A stretch of 64,000 nucleotides of DNA from Arbacia lixula (taxonomy: Eukaryota > Echinodermata > Echinoidea > Arbacioida > Arbaciidae): NCBI GenBank assembly GCA_963669155.1, contig OZ022577.1:30188053-30252052 (forward strand), in the 5' to 3' direction. The translations under genes and the position numbers were made by a program. Below the pieces are notes generated by a model that did no database searches, was not told the DNA's origin, and worked only from the letters and a program-made list of their open reading frames with translations. Below, in pieces: positions 37,190 through 51,100 of the stretch. The first letter of the stretch is position 1; every line of letters begins with the position of its first letter.

Positions 37190-39950
37190 TATCATCTGTT
37201 CAGTGTTCAGTGTTGTGCACTATTAGTTTGTCTGTTGCATAGTGACGTGAATAGTATCTTTCATTTTTTACAGGTTTTTTTAGTTTAAAAAGCACCTCAT
37301 ATCTACGACTTCCCACTCCTTCCATCCCCATTTCCTCTTTCCCCTGCCAATACCATATACTTCATGTGTCTCCCCTACGTTTATATAAGACTCTCTACTG
37401 CTGCAAGTCATATAAAGCACTCCTCATTCAGCAGAAAATTGTAGGTACCCCGGTATTTGGCCTACTTCTGCGATGTTGGATTACGTCCGTGTTTCATAAT
37501 ACCCCATCTCCGTCATATTTATGCAACCAGCCAGTCCTTGCCCCCGCATTGCAGCCAAGTATCAAACCCCAAGCCATTCTGAATGTCAGGAGGGCATTAT
37601 GAATTGGAGGATTTATGTTGATGGAGCAATGATCATCGCCTTATATAGGTGATTATCTCACCGGGGCCCACGCTCATGGGCGCGTGATATACTTGGGTGG
37701 ATCGGCACCATGCTGTTGCTGTAGAGTGCGCTGGAGTGGGTAAGTGTGCCCCATAGCTTGCCCCTCCTCTTCCCCCCCCCCCCCCCCCCCTTCTTTCCAT
37801 CAGCAATCAGATGATGTTAACGAGATGAGGAGGAAGGAAAGAAAGAGCCAACCACTTTGGGTGGACTGATTTCTGAGAGGACTAATATGTGTGTGAAGTG
37901 GAAGAGCCATTAAGGCCATAGGTGTTGGAAGGGGGGGGGGGAAGGGTGGTCCTGCTTCTCCTCCCCTTCCCCTTATCCCCACTGCTTTCACTTTATAAAA
38001 TCCCTCTGTGTTTATAAATACAGCTCTCCAAGTTGCAAAGCCAAAGGGACCCAGTTGCACAATTAAAAAGCAATTACTTCTTCTTCTTTGTGTTTCATGA
38101 TATTAGTTATAAAAGAACATACAGTATATGATAAATCGCAAGTAAGGCAAGAACTTTTCAATTTTGCTTGATGCTTTCAAATCTAATTACACACACCCCA
38201 CACCCCAAAATTAATTCATTCCATGCTTGAATATTTAAAGAAATATAGGAAGAAGAAATGTCCTTCATACCAATCATTAATGTGTGCGTGCATGCATGTA
38301 TGTGGATGTGTGGGATGGCATAATGTCTATTAGCCCATATGTGTGCCTGTCAATGCGGCCCCTCCCCCCTGTTTTTGCACCCCTCCTCAAATCCAAGGAA
38401 TATTGATGAAGCGCAATATGCGCTAACTTACAGGCTTGGAATTATCACATAGTGCTAACTGTCAAACTGCCCAATATTATGTTCATGCTGGTTATTAATT
38501 GTCATGTTGCATGACCACATGTATGAGGGACTTATATTCAATGCGAACACAATATACATGTTTCATTGCCTGGTACATTGATTATTTAATATCTCACCTG
38601 TAAGTACAAGGATAGCTCAGCATCTAACATCTTAGGTATAATATGCTTAATATTTGAAGTCAATCAGAATTAAATTTTACACAATGAAAAAAAAACATGC
38701 TCACTCCTATATGTCAGATAATTTTAAGACTTTCTCTTTAATCCTGCTAGAGATGTTTTGACATTTGGTAATGATGTCGGACGACTTAATCATTTCCTCC
38801 CGCGCTGTCCCCCTCGGGGGAGAGAGCTACGGCGGAAAGCGAAGGGCGGAGGAGCATCAACACAGCCTACTCAAGTGGGGGGAGCACCGGGTGGAAAGAT
38901 CAGAGATGCATATCACGAGCATCAACAATTTATCATTTGCCTGTTTGCATTACCACTGGGGGCTTTATCCAAGGTGGCACCGAATATCAAGCCGATTAAG
39001 AGGCAAAATGCTGGGCCTGAGCTGACACGAGGTATTAAGTGGGGAATCTGTGTCCTGACATGTTAATAGTACCACGTACTCGCTGCCTCTGGGATGATGT
39101 CCATTGGAAGGCTTCCAGATCAATTCATCATATTGGAGAGGTACAGGATGTGGTCAGGCCATTGATGACAAGATAGTTATCACAATTTTGCAAGATTTTT
39201 ATGCAGACCATCTTTTTTTCTTGTTTTTTCTGCTTACATGCACTGGGATTGATCAGTGAGAAATATATTTTAAAGTAAAATCCGTTTTTGAAATATAATA
39301 AAATATTATTATAAAAGAAGCAAAACTGATTAATACTGCATTTCCCATGATGTGAATTAGGCAAGTAAACAGCTTTTTTATTTTTTTTTTTCAAATGCTG
39401 ACCATACTAAAGAATTTTCTCTTTACATACCATACTTATTAATGTATGTTTATTAGTTATGCAATATATATTGGTCAAAAAAGGAAGAGAATATGGTAGT
39501 ATCTGGTTGGTAAATTAATGACGTCATCACAGTGTGCATGTTTTAGCTCTTGAATTGGGTGGAGGACGGAGAAACGGGTATGCCAACGAACTTTCATAAT
39601 GTGTTTTGTAATACTTTGTTATTGCGGATTTGCGTGATGATGGTGATCCACCCATTTTAACTGAACCTAGCAGTAATTCACTTGCGCTTGATGAGAACTT
39701 TTTTCAGATGCTCCACGCGGCAGCCCTAGGATCCAGTGTAGCAATGAATTATCCATAGGGCCGTACCGAGGCATCATGAAATATTCATTGTCGTTGGGCG
39801 AGGGCTTACTCCAAAAGTCCTAGTGGAAATGTCATCGTTCATTCTGGGGAAGGCTTGGGAGATGAGCAGAAAAGTCTCTGACTCTGTCTTTCTCTACTGT
39901 GTGCTTGTGGCCAGAATCTGAGGAAGTGTTAGGGGGGAAGAGATAGAATG
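37190..39950. other. Gene-free stretch with GC-richer islands
   Basis: Islands at about 37440-37760, 38760-39120 and 39630-39850 are GC-richer than their surroundings and look single-copy. The 38.8 kb island has two plus-strand frames open at once with no recognisable protein features, so I do not call a gene. A C-run lies near 37772-37790 and a G-run near 37930-37941. Confidence 0.4.
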
Positions 39951-39954
39951 AAAG

Positions 39955-40006
39955 AGAGAGGGAGGTGGAGAGAGTGGGTGGGGGAGGTGGGGGAGTGAGG
40001 AATAGG

Positions 40007-40054
<48 letters not shown>

Positions 40055-40200
40055 CAAGAAGAGAAAAAGGAAGGGTGATGAAGAGAGGGTGAGACAGAGA
40101 GGGTGAGACAGAGGGGGAGAGAAAGGGGGAGAAAGGGAGAGAAAGAGGTTGCGAGAGAAGAGAGGCAGAGATGGAGATAATTGAAAGGAAAGGAAAGGGA
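39955..40200. repeat. (GA)n-rich purine tract
   Basis: A perfect GA run at about 40010-40048 sits inside a longer purine-only stretch on the plus strand. Confidence 0.95.
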
Positions 40201-40681
40201 AAAGGAACAAGTTAATAGAAAATGATGTATGATCATCATTGCTGAGAATTGAGTTGTATTCTTAATCAGTTGCGATAACAATGAGCTTTATAAATCTTCA
40301 GTGTGTTTGAAATCTTACCTAAAAGCATTTTTTTTCATATTGATCATTCTTTATTGGACACTGCTTGATAATTGCTGTTACAAATTATCGTGCAGTGGAC
40401 TCTGGATTACTCCCCGTGGAAGAAAATGAGTTAGAAATGTGTTAAAGATGAGAAATAGTGTTGAAAGTGGGAAAAAATGCAAAGAAAGGTAAATGCAGTG
40501 ATTGTGTATTTAGTGCATTGCACAATTTTAAATTCTATTTTCAGTTCTAAATTGATAAAACTATTATAAATTGTTGGAAATGTGTTTCTGTGCTCATTTA
40601 GAAACTGGTTCATTCCAGCTGTGAATAAATGGGGAGAAGAGTACCTGCTTGTTCACTAACAAGAGAGGGTGCTGTTTACAT

Positions 40682-41020
40682 GTTGGGGGGTAAAGCCATA
40701 TATATACAGAGTTTGGCCAACTCGGTTTCGATAGGTAACAACATGGCACGTGTTGCTTTGTTGGGTAAGCGAATAACAAAAGAATATGCGCCATGTTGTA
40801 ACCAAATGAAACTAAGTTGGCCAAACTCCGTATATAGATGGCTCTGGTTGGGGGCAGAGCCATCTATACACAGAGTTTGGCCAACTTTGTTTCGATCAAT
40901 AGGTAACAGCATGGCACATTTTGCTTTGCTGGGCAAGCAGACAACAAAAGAATATGCACCATGTTGTTCTCTGTTGGAACCGAGTTGGCCTAATACTGGC
41001 TCTGGTTTGGGGCATATAAG
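40682..41020. mobile_element. Two adjacent palindromic MITE copies
   Basis: The first copy runs from AGCCATATATATACAGAGTT to the inverted match ending TATATAGATGGCTCT near 40855. The second, from about 40856, repeats the arrangement with AGAGCCATCTATACACAGAG and GAGTTGGCC near its end. Both contain the TTTGGCCAACT motif and a related middle including AACAAAAGAATATGC. The pair ends about 230 bp before the first confirmed TALPID3 exon. Confidence 0.8.
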
Positions 41021-41247
41021 TCAGTGATTTGCACTGCTGTCATTCTTCTTGATTTTAAGGTAAATGAAAATGCTTGATATGTGTAATAAACCTTGAATCT
41101 ACCATATAGTAATCCTCCTTTATCTCTGTGCATGCATTGATTTGGATTGCCCTGTATTCCCCATCAAACATATGATTGGGAATGGTTATTTTGGTCAAAC
41201 TTGTTATCTTTAATAAGTTGAATATTTTCTTTTATTTCCATCTGCAG

Positions 41248-41365
41248 CCCACATTACGCTGAGCCAGGCCAGCCCCATGGATCCACTAGTCCTACCGTGA
41301 AGCAAGCCCAGAGAGTCTACCAGCAACTGGGAGAACTCAACCAGCAGGTTAGAGCTAACCTACAG
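41248..41365 (+). CDS. KIAA0586: TALPID3 exon a (first confirmed in window)
   Basis: Acceptor TTCCATCTGCAG, donor CAG-GTATGT. It begins with one base that completes a codon from an unseen upstream exon (intron phase 2) and ends in phase 0. The other two frames contain stops. It encodes about 39 residues, including VKQAQRVYQQLGELNQQVR, a short probable amphipathic helix. The preceding exon was not found. Confidence 0.82.
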
Positions 41366-41995
41366 GTATGTACACAAAGCCATCAAAAATACTAGCTTCT
41401 CCATCTTTCACTGCTCGCAATGTATCTTATGTGTAATTTGTGATATTGTAAACTTATGAATTTTATATTATTGGCATATAGAAGCTAGGTGTAAAAAGGA
41501 TTTAAAGTGATAATCAGAAGATGATATTTTACCAGAAGAAGTGCCCCCTTCTTCAGCAACGACAACAAGAAGAAAAAATCAATTCCACGAATGGGGTTAA
41601 CTCATGCATGCACTACTGACTAGCTGTCTCCGTTGGGTTTGCTGTGCACTAATTTCAGCAGACATGTTTCTGGTTGAATGAGCATGTTGACTCAAACAAG
41701 GCATGAAATAACAGTGAAATTGTGCTGACTGGTGCATAATATTGTTGGTATTTTGCAGACTTTGAAGCCAGGAGAAAATGGAGCAGAGAGTAATGCGCTT
41801 CCTTATGCATCATCGTCACCAGACAGACAGTACTGGAGGATTGCGGAGAAACTCAGACAGGTTTGTAATTAATTGACATCTTTCTTTTTTCCGGTTCATG
41901 ATTTTGCTGTCTCTTTCTCTCTCTCTGTCTCTCTCTGGGTTTCTATTGAAGTTTGTATGTAATTGTTTGTCTCCCTTTCATTCTCGTCCTCTCTC

Positions 41996-42051
<56 letters not shown>

Positions 42052-42112
42052 TTGTTTATTTTGCTTCCCCCACCCCACCCCTTTCTCTTTCATCATCTTG
42101 CCTCTTTTCTGA

Positions 42113-42158
<46 letters not shown>

Positions 42159-45100
42159 TTCTTTGTCTCTTCCTTTCCCTGGCTTTATCTTTATCTCTCC
42201 TTTTATCTCTCACACACAGTGTTTATATGTGTTCTTTCTGCCTTTTCTCTCCCCTTGCATTCCTTCTCTCTTCTTATTTCTCTCCTTATTTCTTTCATTT
42301 ATTCCTTTCTGTAGCCCTTCTCACTGTGTATGATTTCTTTTCCCTTTCGTTCTGTATCTCTAAATAATACTTTAATTGTCTTATGTGCCATTTGATAGTA
42401 TGATCATCTGTACAATACCAGAAACAGTGCAGTTTGTTCAACCTGATACAAGAGAACATCAATAAGCAGTGAAAAGGGATTAATTTGTTCCCTTGTCCCC
42501 ATCAACTTAACAAAAAAATAGATGCAATTATTTGCCATATTTGATTGCACATGTTGCCCTATTAGGATCTTAGAATCTGGGTTTATAATGCTCGTTTCTG
42601 AGTATTTTTCAAATAAACAAGGAAAAAGTGCAAAATTGGATGCAACGTCTGTTTTTCTGTTAGGTGAATGCCTTATATAATTGCAGATAACTGTAAGATA
42701 TCCATATACCCTTCTCTTTAAGCTGGAGAGATTAAGGAAATTGTTGAGCTTCAAGCTTTAGGTTGTTTTGCTCTGCTAAAAATATATATTCTGAGTAATA
42801 TATACCAATGTCACAAGAAGCCTTCCACATGTACCTACAAGTTGCCTCCAGAAACTTTACAAGTTATGGTCAAATGATAGTGTTTTCCATTGCAGGTAGA
42901 ATATAGCAGTAACAAAGTCAAGAGAGACACAGGTGTTTCTAGAAGATAATAATCAGTTTGCCTAAAATATCACCAAGAAGGAGATTTGTTTCAATAAAAG
43001 CAGAAAAGTTGTTTGTGAAAAACTAGGGAATGATGTGAATGACAGAAGGTAAAGGAAAACATTGATTTTAATCACTAATCTTGATATGATATTTCACTTG
43101 TCAGCTACTTTTATGTTGGACATAGTCTTGTTTAAATGCAATTTGCAAAAAAGACACACAATTTGTCATACACTATTAGCTCTTCATGATATGACTCAAT
43201 GGCATAATAGGTGCTGCCAAATATTGATTTCATCTTTCTTAATAACTTCTCTGGTTTCCTTAATATTTTGCTAGACTTTTTCTCAGATTTGTGCTTCTTT
43301 CATTCAAATTGACTTAGACAGAAGGTTTTATTTCCTTATCTCTAAAATCAGCAATCAATGAACCTAATAAATCATATTTAAGGATGTATTAACTTTTTGT
43401 CTCGCCCACCGGAGGTGAAGGCGAGACTAAGGGATCCTAATGGCGTCCGTCCGTCGTCCGTCCGTCGTCCGTCCGTCGTCCGTCACAAATGTTAAAGTTT
43501 ACCTGCAAGACTCTCTTATGATCCATAACTTGGCAACTGTTACAGCAATGGCAGCCACACTTGATTGATAGAAGCACTAGGGGTATCTTCATGTTATGGT
43601 GTTGTCAGAGGTCATGTGATGATGTCAAAGGTCATTTGAGGTCATATATTAAAGAGTATGTGCAAGACTCTCTTTTTCTATGTTAAAGTTTACCTGCAAG
43701 ACTCTCTTTTGACAAATAACTTCACATAGGTTGCTTGGATTACAACCTAACTTGGGTCATAGATGCACTGGGGGTACCTTCATGTTATGGTACCGTTGGA
43801 GGTCACAGGATAAGGTCAAAGGTCATTTGAGGTCATACGTTAAAGTTTACCTGCAAGACTCTCTTTTGACAAATAACTTCACATGGGTTGCTTTGATTAC
43901 AACCTAACTTGGGTCATAGATGCACTGGGGGTACCTTCATGTTATGGTACCGTTGGAGGTCACAGGATAAGGTCAAAGGTCATTTGAGGTCATACGTTAA
44001 AGTTTACCTGCAAGACTCTCTTTTGACAAATAACTTCACATAGGTTGCTTGGATTACAACCTAACTTGGGTCATAGATGCACTGGGGGTACCTTCATGTT
44101 ATGGTACCGTTGGAGGTCACAGGATAAGGTCAAAGGTCATTTGAGGTCATACGTTACAGTTTACTTGCAAGACTCTCTTATCACACATAACTCATCACAT
44201 GTTGCTACAATGGCAATCAAACTTGGATGATGGATGCACTGGGGGCACCTGCATGTTATTGTGCTGTAAGAGGTCACATGATAAGGTCAAAGGTCATTTG
44301 AGGTCATACATTAAAGTTTACTTGCAAGACTCTTGGTGAAGGCTTCCTAACTTGTGCACAGAATTTTTACTTCGCCTCTATTGTGCAACTGATTATCATC
44401 CTGTTTTGTCTTTGTCTAATCTAATAGAACTTGGTGGAGGCTTTTTAATCCATCTCAAAGAAGGGGGAAGGTGGGGGAGGGGGAGTAGATAGAGGAAGTA
44501 GCATTGCGTGAAATAGCCCATCTCATTTATGGAATGTTACATTCTATGGCAGATATTTCACAATCAGGCAGGGATACAATTCTTTTGCGTAGCAACGGAG
44601 ATTGCGATATTTCTGGTTATTTTCGCAAGTGGGCGAGACACAATATTGCTAATGCCTTGTTTGAAATTGGAAAATGTACGGAATGAGTACTATGTTGTGT
44701 TAATAAGCTAGTAACATGTGATTTATTTGGGGTCTTTGATAGGAAGCAGAAAGAGACATGGAGAAACGACACCAGGCCTGGCTAGAACCTGCTCCACTTG
44801 ACAAGTACTTGGTGAGCCTGCTAGAGTTTCAAAATAAGAATGTTGTCGCAATATATTGTTCAGCTCACTGTTTTACCTACATGGTTGTTACCATCATTTG
44901 TATGTAATACTTTTTTGATCCTACAAACCAAATATACAATATTCCTTATAGTTTGATGTACTTGGGAGAGACTTTTCAGTAGAGAGTGAATGACAACATT
45001 TAAGTTTGTCTGCTCTCAAATCTCATTTGAAGACATCAACAAATAGTTTTGTATCTGTCATTTATTATTCACAAACTTTATGTTCAGGAAAGTCAGGGAG

Positions 45101-48100
45101 GTGTTAGGAAGGAGTAGAAACTTGAGCATAATACATTCAAACATCTGTATGGGTTCTAAAGCGTGCTCATGAATGTCAAAAGAATTCCATAATCATGACA
45201 ATGCTTTGATGTTCCATGTGCCGAGCCGCCATTTACCTGATGTCAACTTGAAAATAAATTTCTTTAATTTCCCATTTGTCTGTAGACGTTTTGTTTTTGA
45301 CAAATTCATTTGTAAACTATAAGGAAGTTAACGGCAGATAATGACAGATCCTAATACTCTGCTTTTGTTTCGAAAAGTATTGAGGAATCATTAAAAATCG
45401 GACATATAAGCTATTTGTATTACTTACAAAATTGACCAATTTCTTCACTTTCTGACATCTTGTGCATTTGGGGGATTCAACCATCTCAAAATGATATATT
45501 AAGCTGTGTATTATCAGTAATGGCGTTTGTGTGTGTTTGCGTGCAGCAGAGATATATTACTTGAAAAACTTGTTTATTTGTGTTTGCTGATACCTGTTGT
45601 GCTCATGGAAGTATTAATGCCATTAACAGAACGGGACAAGCGAAATGAGACTGTACATTTCTTTTGTTCTCTCTGAGAAGCCGTTGCCACACAATCATGT
45701 TCATAATTGTTCAAACACCTGAACAGCACCTGTTGAGAACACCATAACTTTTCAGCGGCTTGGCACATGGGTTCAAAGAAAGAAAGTTGCTTCATATCCT
45801 TCCATAACACATCCCTGGGAAAGTATAGTATTTTTATTTAAAAACAGAAGACCAGCACGCTTAAAAATGTCCATATACTGTTAAAGTGGAAATTTTTGCG
45901 GAGTGGAAATTTTCGCGCATTTCGCGGGGCTTGTATTTGGCACGAAAATAATAACTCGTGAATATATTTGCGCCTAAATGAAGTTGATATAGGCTCGCTT
46001 TGTATGCGTCACGTATGTAAGCCTACGTTTATGGTTTAGCCTTATTCTAGTCAGTGCTTCAACAACATCATCATGCTATTGCCGCTGCCCGGCCAGCACT
46101 GTCGTGGCAGTGGTGACCTGAGTGAATTGATCGTCCCAAGGTCTGCACAACCCGCGAAATTAAAAACACGCAAAATTCATTATACATCCGAGCGCGAAAA
46201 ATTACTTGCGCAAAATTTCGACTTTTACAGTAAAGCACCTTTTAAATGGAATTATTCTTATTCTTATTAATTTTGTTTTGTGTATGCTAGTCATACATCA
46301 GTCATTTCACAATTTTGAACATATCTTACATCTATTTAGGGCCATATTCATTTGAGCCATTGCCACCGGCCAGTTCTAAAGAAGAACCCAAAAATATTAC
46401 CAATTTATGAATTGTGTTGATGCTCATATATCCAGTTCTAAAGAAGAACCCCAAAATATTACCAATTTATGAATTGTGTTGATGCTCATACAGTTGGCAG
46501 CAAAATTATTCAACCCCCCTCTCATTTTTGACATTCTGTCATAATGAATAATATTGCAGCAGCAGATTGCTACTAAACCATTAAGATAGTTAGCAGACAG
46601 TTAATTACTAAAGAATACCGGATAAAAAAATCAAATTTTACTGCATAGGTCATCTGAAATTGCAATTTGCGCCCAAAAAGCATGGTGCAAAATTATTCAT
46701 CCCCCTATTTTACACACAAGAAACGAATACACAAATAATGACAATTTCACAGCCAGTGCATATATTCTGAGGTGAATGCTGATTTTATTTATCCTCCACC
46801 TGAAACTGGAACCTTTATATGCACAACTAACAAGTTGTGACATTATTCAACCCAGATGGGTGTGTCTTTTAGTACTTTGTGCAGCATCCATATGCTGCAA
46901 TGACCTCCTGCAGACGAGATGAATAGCCTCCCACAAGCTTCTCACAACGCTCCTTGGGGATGTTAGCCCATTCCTCTTGCGCAATGGTCTTAAGGTAATC
47001 GATGCATGTATGTCTACGTGCTGCAACAGATTTCTTCAGATCCCACCACAAATTCTCTTTTGGGTTTAGGTCTGGAGACTGTGATGGTCACTCAAGGTGC
47101 ATAAGAGGAATGGGCCAACACCCCCAATGAGCGTTGTGAGAAGCTTGTGAGAGGCTATTCATCTCGTCTGCAGGAGGTCATTGCAGCAAATGGATGCTGC
47201 ACAATTGTCATTATTTGTGTATTCGTTTCTTGTGTGTAAAATAGGGGGTTGAATAATTTTGCAACATGCTTTTTGGGCGCAAATTGCAATTTCAGATGAC
47301 CTGTGCAGTAAAATTTGATATTTTCTCCGGTATTCTTTAGTAATTAACTGTCTGCTAACTATCTTAATGATTTAGTAGCAATCTGTTGCTGCAATATTAT
47401 TCATTATGACAGATTGTAAAAAATGAGAGGGGGGTTGAATAATTTTGCTGCCAACTGTATATCCACCATTTCTTATGAATATCCACAGAGGAGAAACCAG
47501 GAGGTCCGCCTCACAGAGCCTGTCATCCCACACCCCTCCTCCTCCCCCACACACCACACCTACCCCTCCCACGACACCCCTGTCCCTCCCATAGTATGCC
47601 CTGAGGCCCAAGCCCTGCTCAAGTCGGTCCAAGCAGCCAGGCAGCGGCTCGAAGCAGCCCTGGATACGGTTGCTAAGACACACGAGGAGGAGCGCTTCTA
47701 CCAAGTTATCCAGAATATCTGCAAAGAGGGGTAAATGTTTGATTTTACAACATTTGTTTGACCCTCAGTGTGACACTTGTGAATTATTGCACCATGAATA
47801 CACACAAATCCCATAGAGCAGCAGTTTTTATGGTGCAAAATGGGTCAACAGATTGAAGATTTGCTAGTCCTAAAGAGAGCCCCTCTATGAGTATCCCAAA
47901 CTAAAACATGCCATTGACATGCAGTGAATTCACTTACATTATTGGGAGTGCTGTGATCTAGTAGTGAGCCATTTGACTCTTGTACAAGAGATGCTGGGTC
48001 TTAGCCTGTCCTAGGGCATACATGTACATGTACGTCCTAGGACAAGGTGTTTGTATTAGCTCCTTCCTTCTGATCTTTGCCGCATCACAAAGAGTGAGTC

Positions 48101-51100
48101 GTGAGTGTGCAACTATCCATATCATAAACTATTGCTCTTTATTTCAAGTCTACCCAATGTTATTTGCAGTCAATCAAATATTATAGATCCACTTAAGTTA
48201 CAATCAATTTCCCTTTAAACAGATGTTCAATTTCTATTTCAACTTCTTTGTGACACTGATTTACACTTGATAAATCAATTGCAACTCTTTTGTGATACAA
48301 GGCCATGAAATACCCTCATTTTTACCAGCAAAGATGGAAGACCCAGCAGACATTATTTTTCATAGCCTATTGTGAGTGTGCATGTGATATATTTTTGGGG
48401 CTCAAACCACTCATGATTGCTTCTTTATATCAAAATGGATGTTCTTGTCTTTGTCTTTTCCTATTTGAGCACCAGCATGCAACAATAGTTTCCTTTTCTT
48501 TATGCTCACTCCAGGGATACAGGAGATCTGACAAGAATCAGACAAGCAGTGGATGAACAGATCTCAGCCATTGATGCAGAAATAAAGGTATTCGTTTCAT
48601 TTGGATGCACTATTAGTGCTAACATTTTGTCATTTCATCAGGTTCGCTTTAAAAAAAAAGTGAACTCATTTTAGATCTAAAATGGCAGATTTTGCGTGCT
48701 CTCCCTCCTGTGTTCTGAAAGAGTGCACATATTTTGACTTGTTGCTAGCATTTTACATATGATAAGAAGGAGATACATGCTCATGGAATAGAATACTAAT
48801 ATGTATCTTTACTAACAGGAGCTGATTAAACTTGGACACATTTCTACCAACATGGCCGATATGTTTATGTTGTGACCATACAAAATGTATTTACTACAAT
48901 TTGTAGGTTTTATAACATTCAGGTCTCATATAAATTTGAAGGGAAAAAAGTCAAATTCCATATTGTCTCTTAACATCTCTACTATAATTGATCTATTTAT
49001 CCAAACAGAGAGAAGTTCAGCATAGCAAGCTCCATTCCCATCCAGCAAAGCCAAGCGGTCGGCAGTCGCCCCCGACCCGTCTCCCCCCAAACAAACCAGC
49101 CAGACCCAGCATGCAGCTGCAGCAGCACCCTCAACGCAACCCCCACCAACAGGGGCAACTCACCACCACCACCAAGGCCAGAGCAGCTTCCCTGCAGGCA
49201 GGGGCAGCAGTAGCCACCATACCGGGGAAGATGGGGAAGAAGAGAGTCCAGGCAAAGATCGACACAGGGTTGAGACGCCGAGGGAGAGGAGGAGGAGGAG
49301 GAGGAGAAGAAGAAGAGGAGGGAGAGTCAGGAGAGAGAAGGGGTGGTCAGCAGGGCTTACATGGTCAGGATAGGAGAGATGTCACAGAGCAGAACAAGGA
49401 GAACTTGAGAGGGAAGACTGGTCAAGCTAAGTCTCCTGTAAGTTGAGTAAACCTCAGACAAATAACATCACTCTTTAATTCGGAAACGCTTTTCCATACC
49501 CACAATATTGCCATAAAACCTTTTAACATTCTTTCATAAACCTTAAGTTTTAAAGATGGCCCGTCCCTTTTACAAACATCTGCAAACATCATGAAAGTTT
49601 GCACATATTTGGCATGTATCGTTGGGATACCAACTGTGAAAGTGTAAGGTCAGAGGTACTATAACTTTCGTAGAATAAATGAAAATTTAACTAGTTTTCA
49701 ATGAGATATGACTATTTTCATGGTACGTAAAAAGAAAGCTCAATCAATTATCAAAGATTATTTCCTCAAAACCGAATATTACACTTTCTCGATTCTAGGG
49801 AAAGGTTACACAGCCACTCGCTCTCAAATAATGACAAAGTCAGGAAACTTTCAGAATTAGGTCTGCAAAATGCAGATCTCCTACATATTAGGCTTCTGTC
49901 TGAACTACATGGCTCTTACAGAAAAACCAGTGAACAAAGGATTCTTCATGGTTACGTTGTAATGTTTCGGCTTTTATAAATAAATCATTCCAAGCACAAA
50001 TACCCATTTATGAGCAAGAGTGGGTATGAAGCCCTCTATGTTCAACACGGACTTTATCCGTCGCCTTGCTGCTGCAAGTCTTCTCTACGTCAAGAAGCCA
50101 TTGTGGGCTAAGAACTCTAATCCATTGCCCAGGGTAATCCCCACTTAGCAGGACAAAACGAAACTTGGTCACGACTGTAATACAACCGTTTAAGAACGTG
50201 TGTTGGAACATGAACACGAATGAACATGATGACAGAGCCACAGTTCCTTCTTCTCTGCATGTATGTCATTATTATCGTACAAGAGGCCAGAGATAATCCT
50301 TTTGTCCTCAACGTGATTCCACTACATGTTTTTCATACTAATTGGAGGACTTTGGAGGCCATGGATTCTACTGTCATACTATATTAAAATTGATCATCAA
50401 AGCCTTTAGGCTTTCTCAAGAGGGACCAATCAAAAAATGAATAACAAGGTTATAAAGAAGTATATCATCAAAGAAAGATGAAACCGTAAGAACAATTTGA
50501 TTTTTAAATGTTCTTTGAATGTTTCCATGGTGAGAGTGTACTAACAATACTATTTAGAAAATAGCAAAACTTTCGGTAACACCATGTGGTTGTATTCTTT
50601 CGGATAATTGGCCCACTTATGGGGTGAAGAAAGGAAAGGAAAGTGAAAAGTGAAAAAGGAGAGGTGAACTTTTATATTTTATAACACTTACACAAGATTT
50701 TTTTTAGCTTTAGTTTTTGGTGTTTTAAACCGAAAATAAATGGGATGGAATGGAGGTAGAAGAAGAGGGTGGGTGTTGATGAAAGTTGTGAATTAGTCAC
50801 AAAGTAGTGATAAAGAGAAAAGAAAGAAAAGAAAGAAAAGGAAATGAGAAAAGTGGAGAAAAGTTATAGTCAGTTCTGCAACTAACTATAGATTTCTTTC
50901 AAAATCTGAAAGAAGGAGTGTCAGTCTCGACATTTCGGGCAGTGTGCTCTGTCCGTCATCCGGAGAATAACTCGAAGAAACTAACGATGCCACTTCTTCA
51001 CCACGCACACCGGCAGCACCACGCACAACGCACACGGGACGACGACCTACCCGAAAGCTCGGGGAATTGAATACGCCGCATTTTCGCGCTGTTTCACGCT

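Noticed and set aside
36975-37190. Minus-strand frame rich in Arg/Phe/Ser
   Set aside because: It is the translation of repeated TTCCGAAGGTTCG units in a foldback.
38758-39066. Frames of 86-102 codons in a GC-rich island
   Set aside because: Two frames are open simultaneously, no domain or convincing splice signals, and the composition alone explains the absence of stops.
48988-49008. ATG at 48988 as the start of a gene containing exon f
   Set aside because: A proper acceptor (TCCAAACAG) lies at 49008 and exon e joins in phase 0, so the ATG is intronic.
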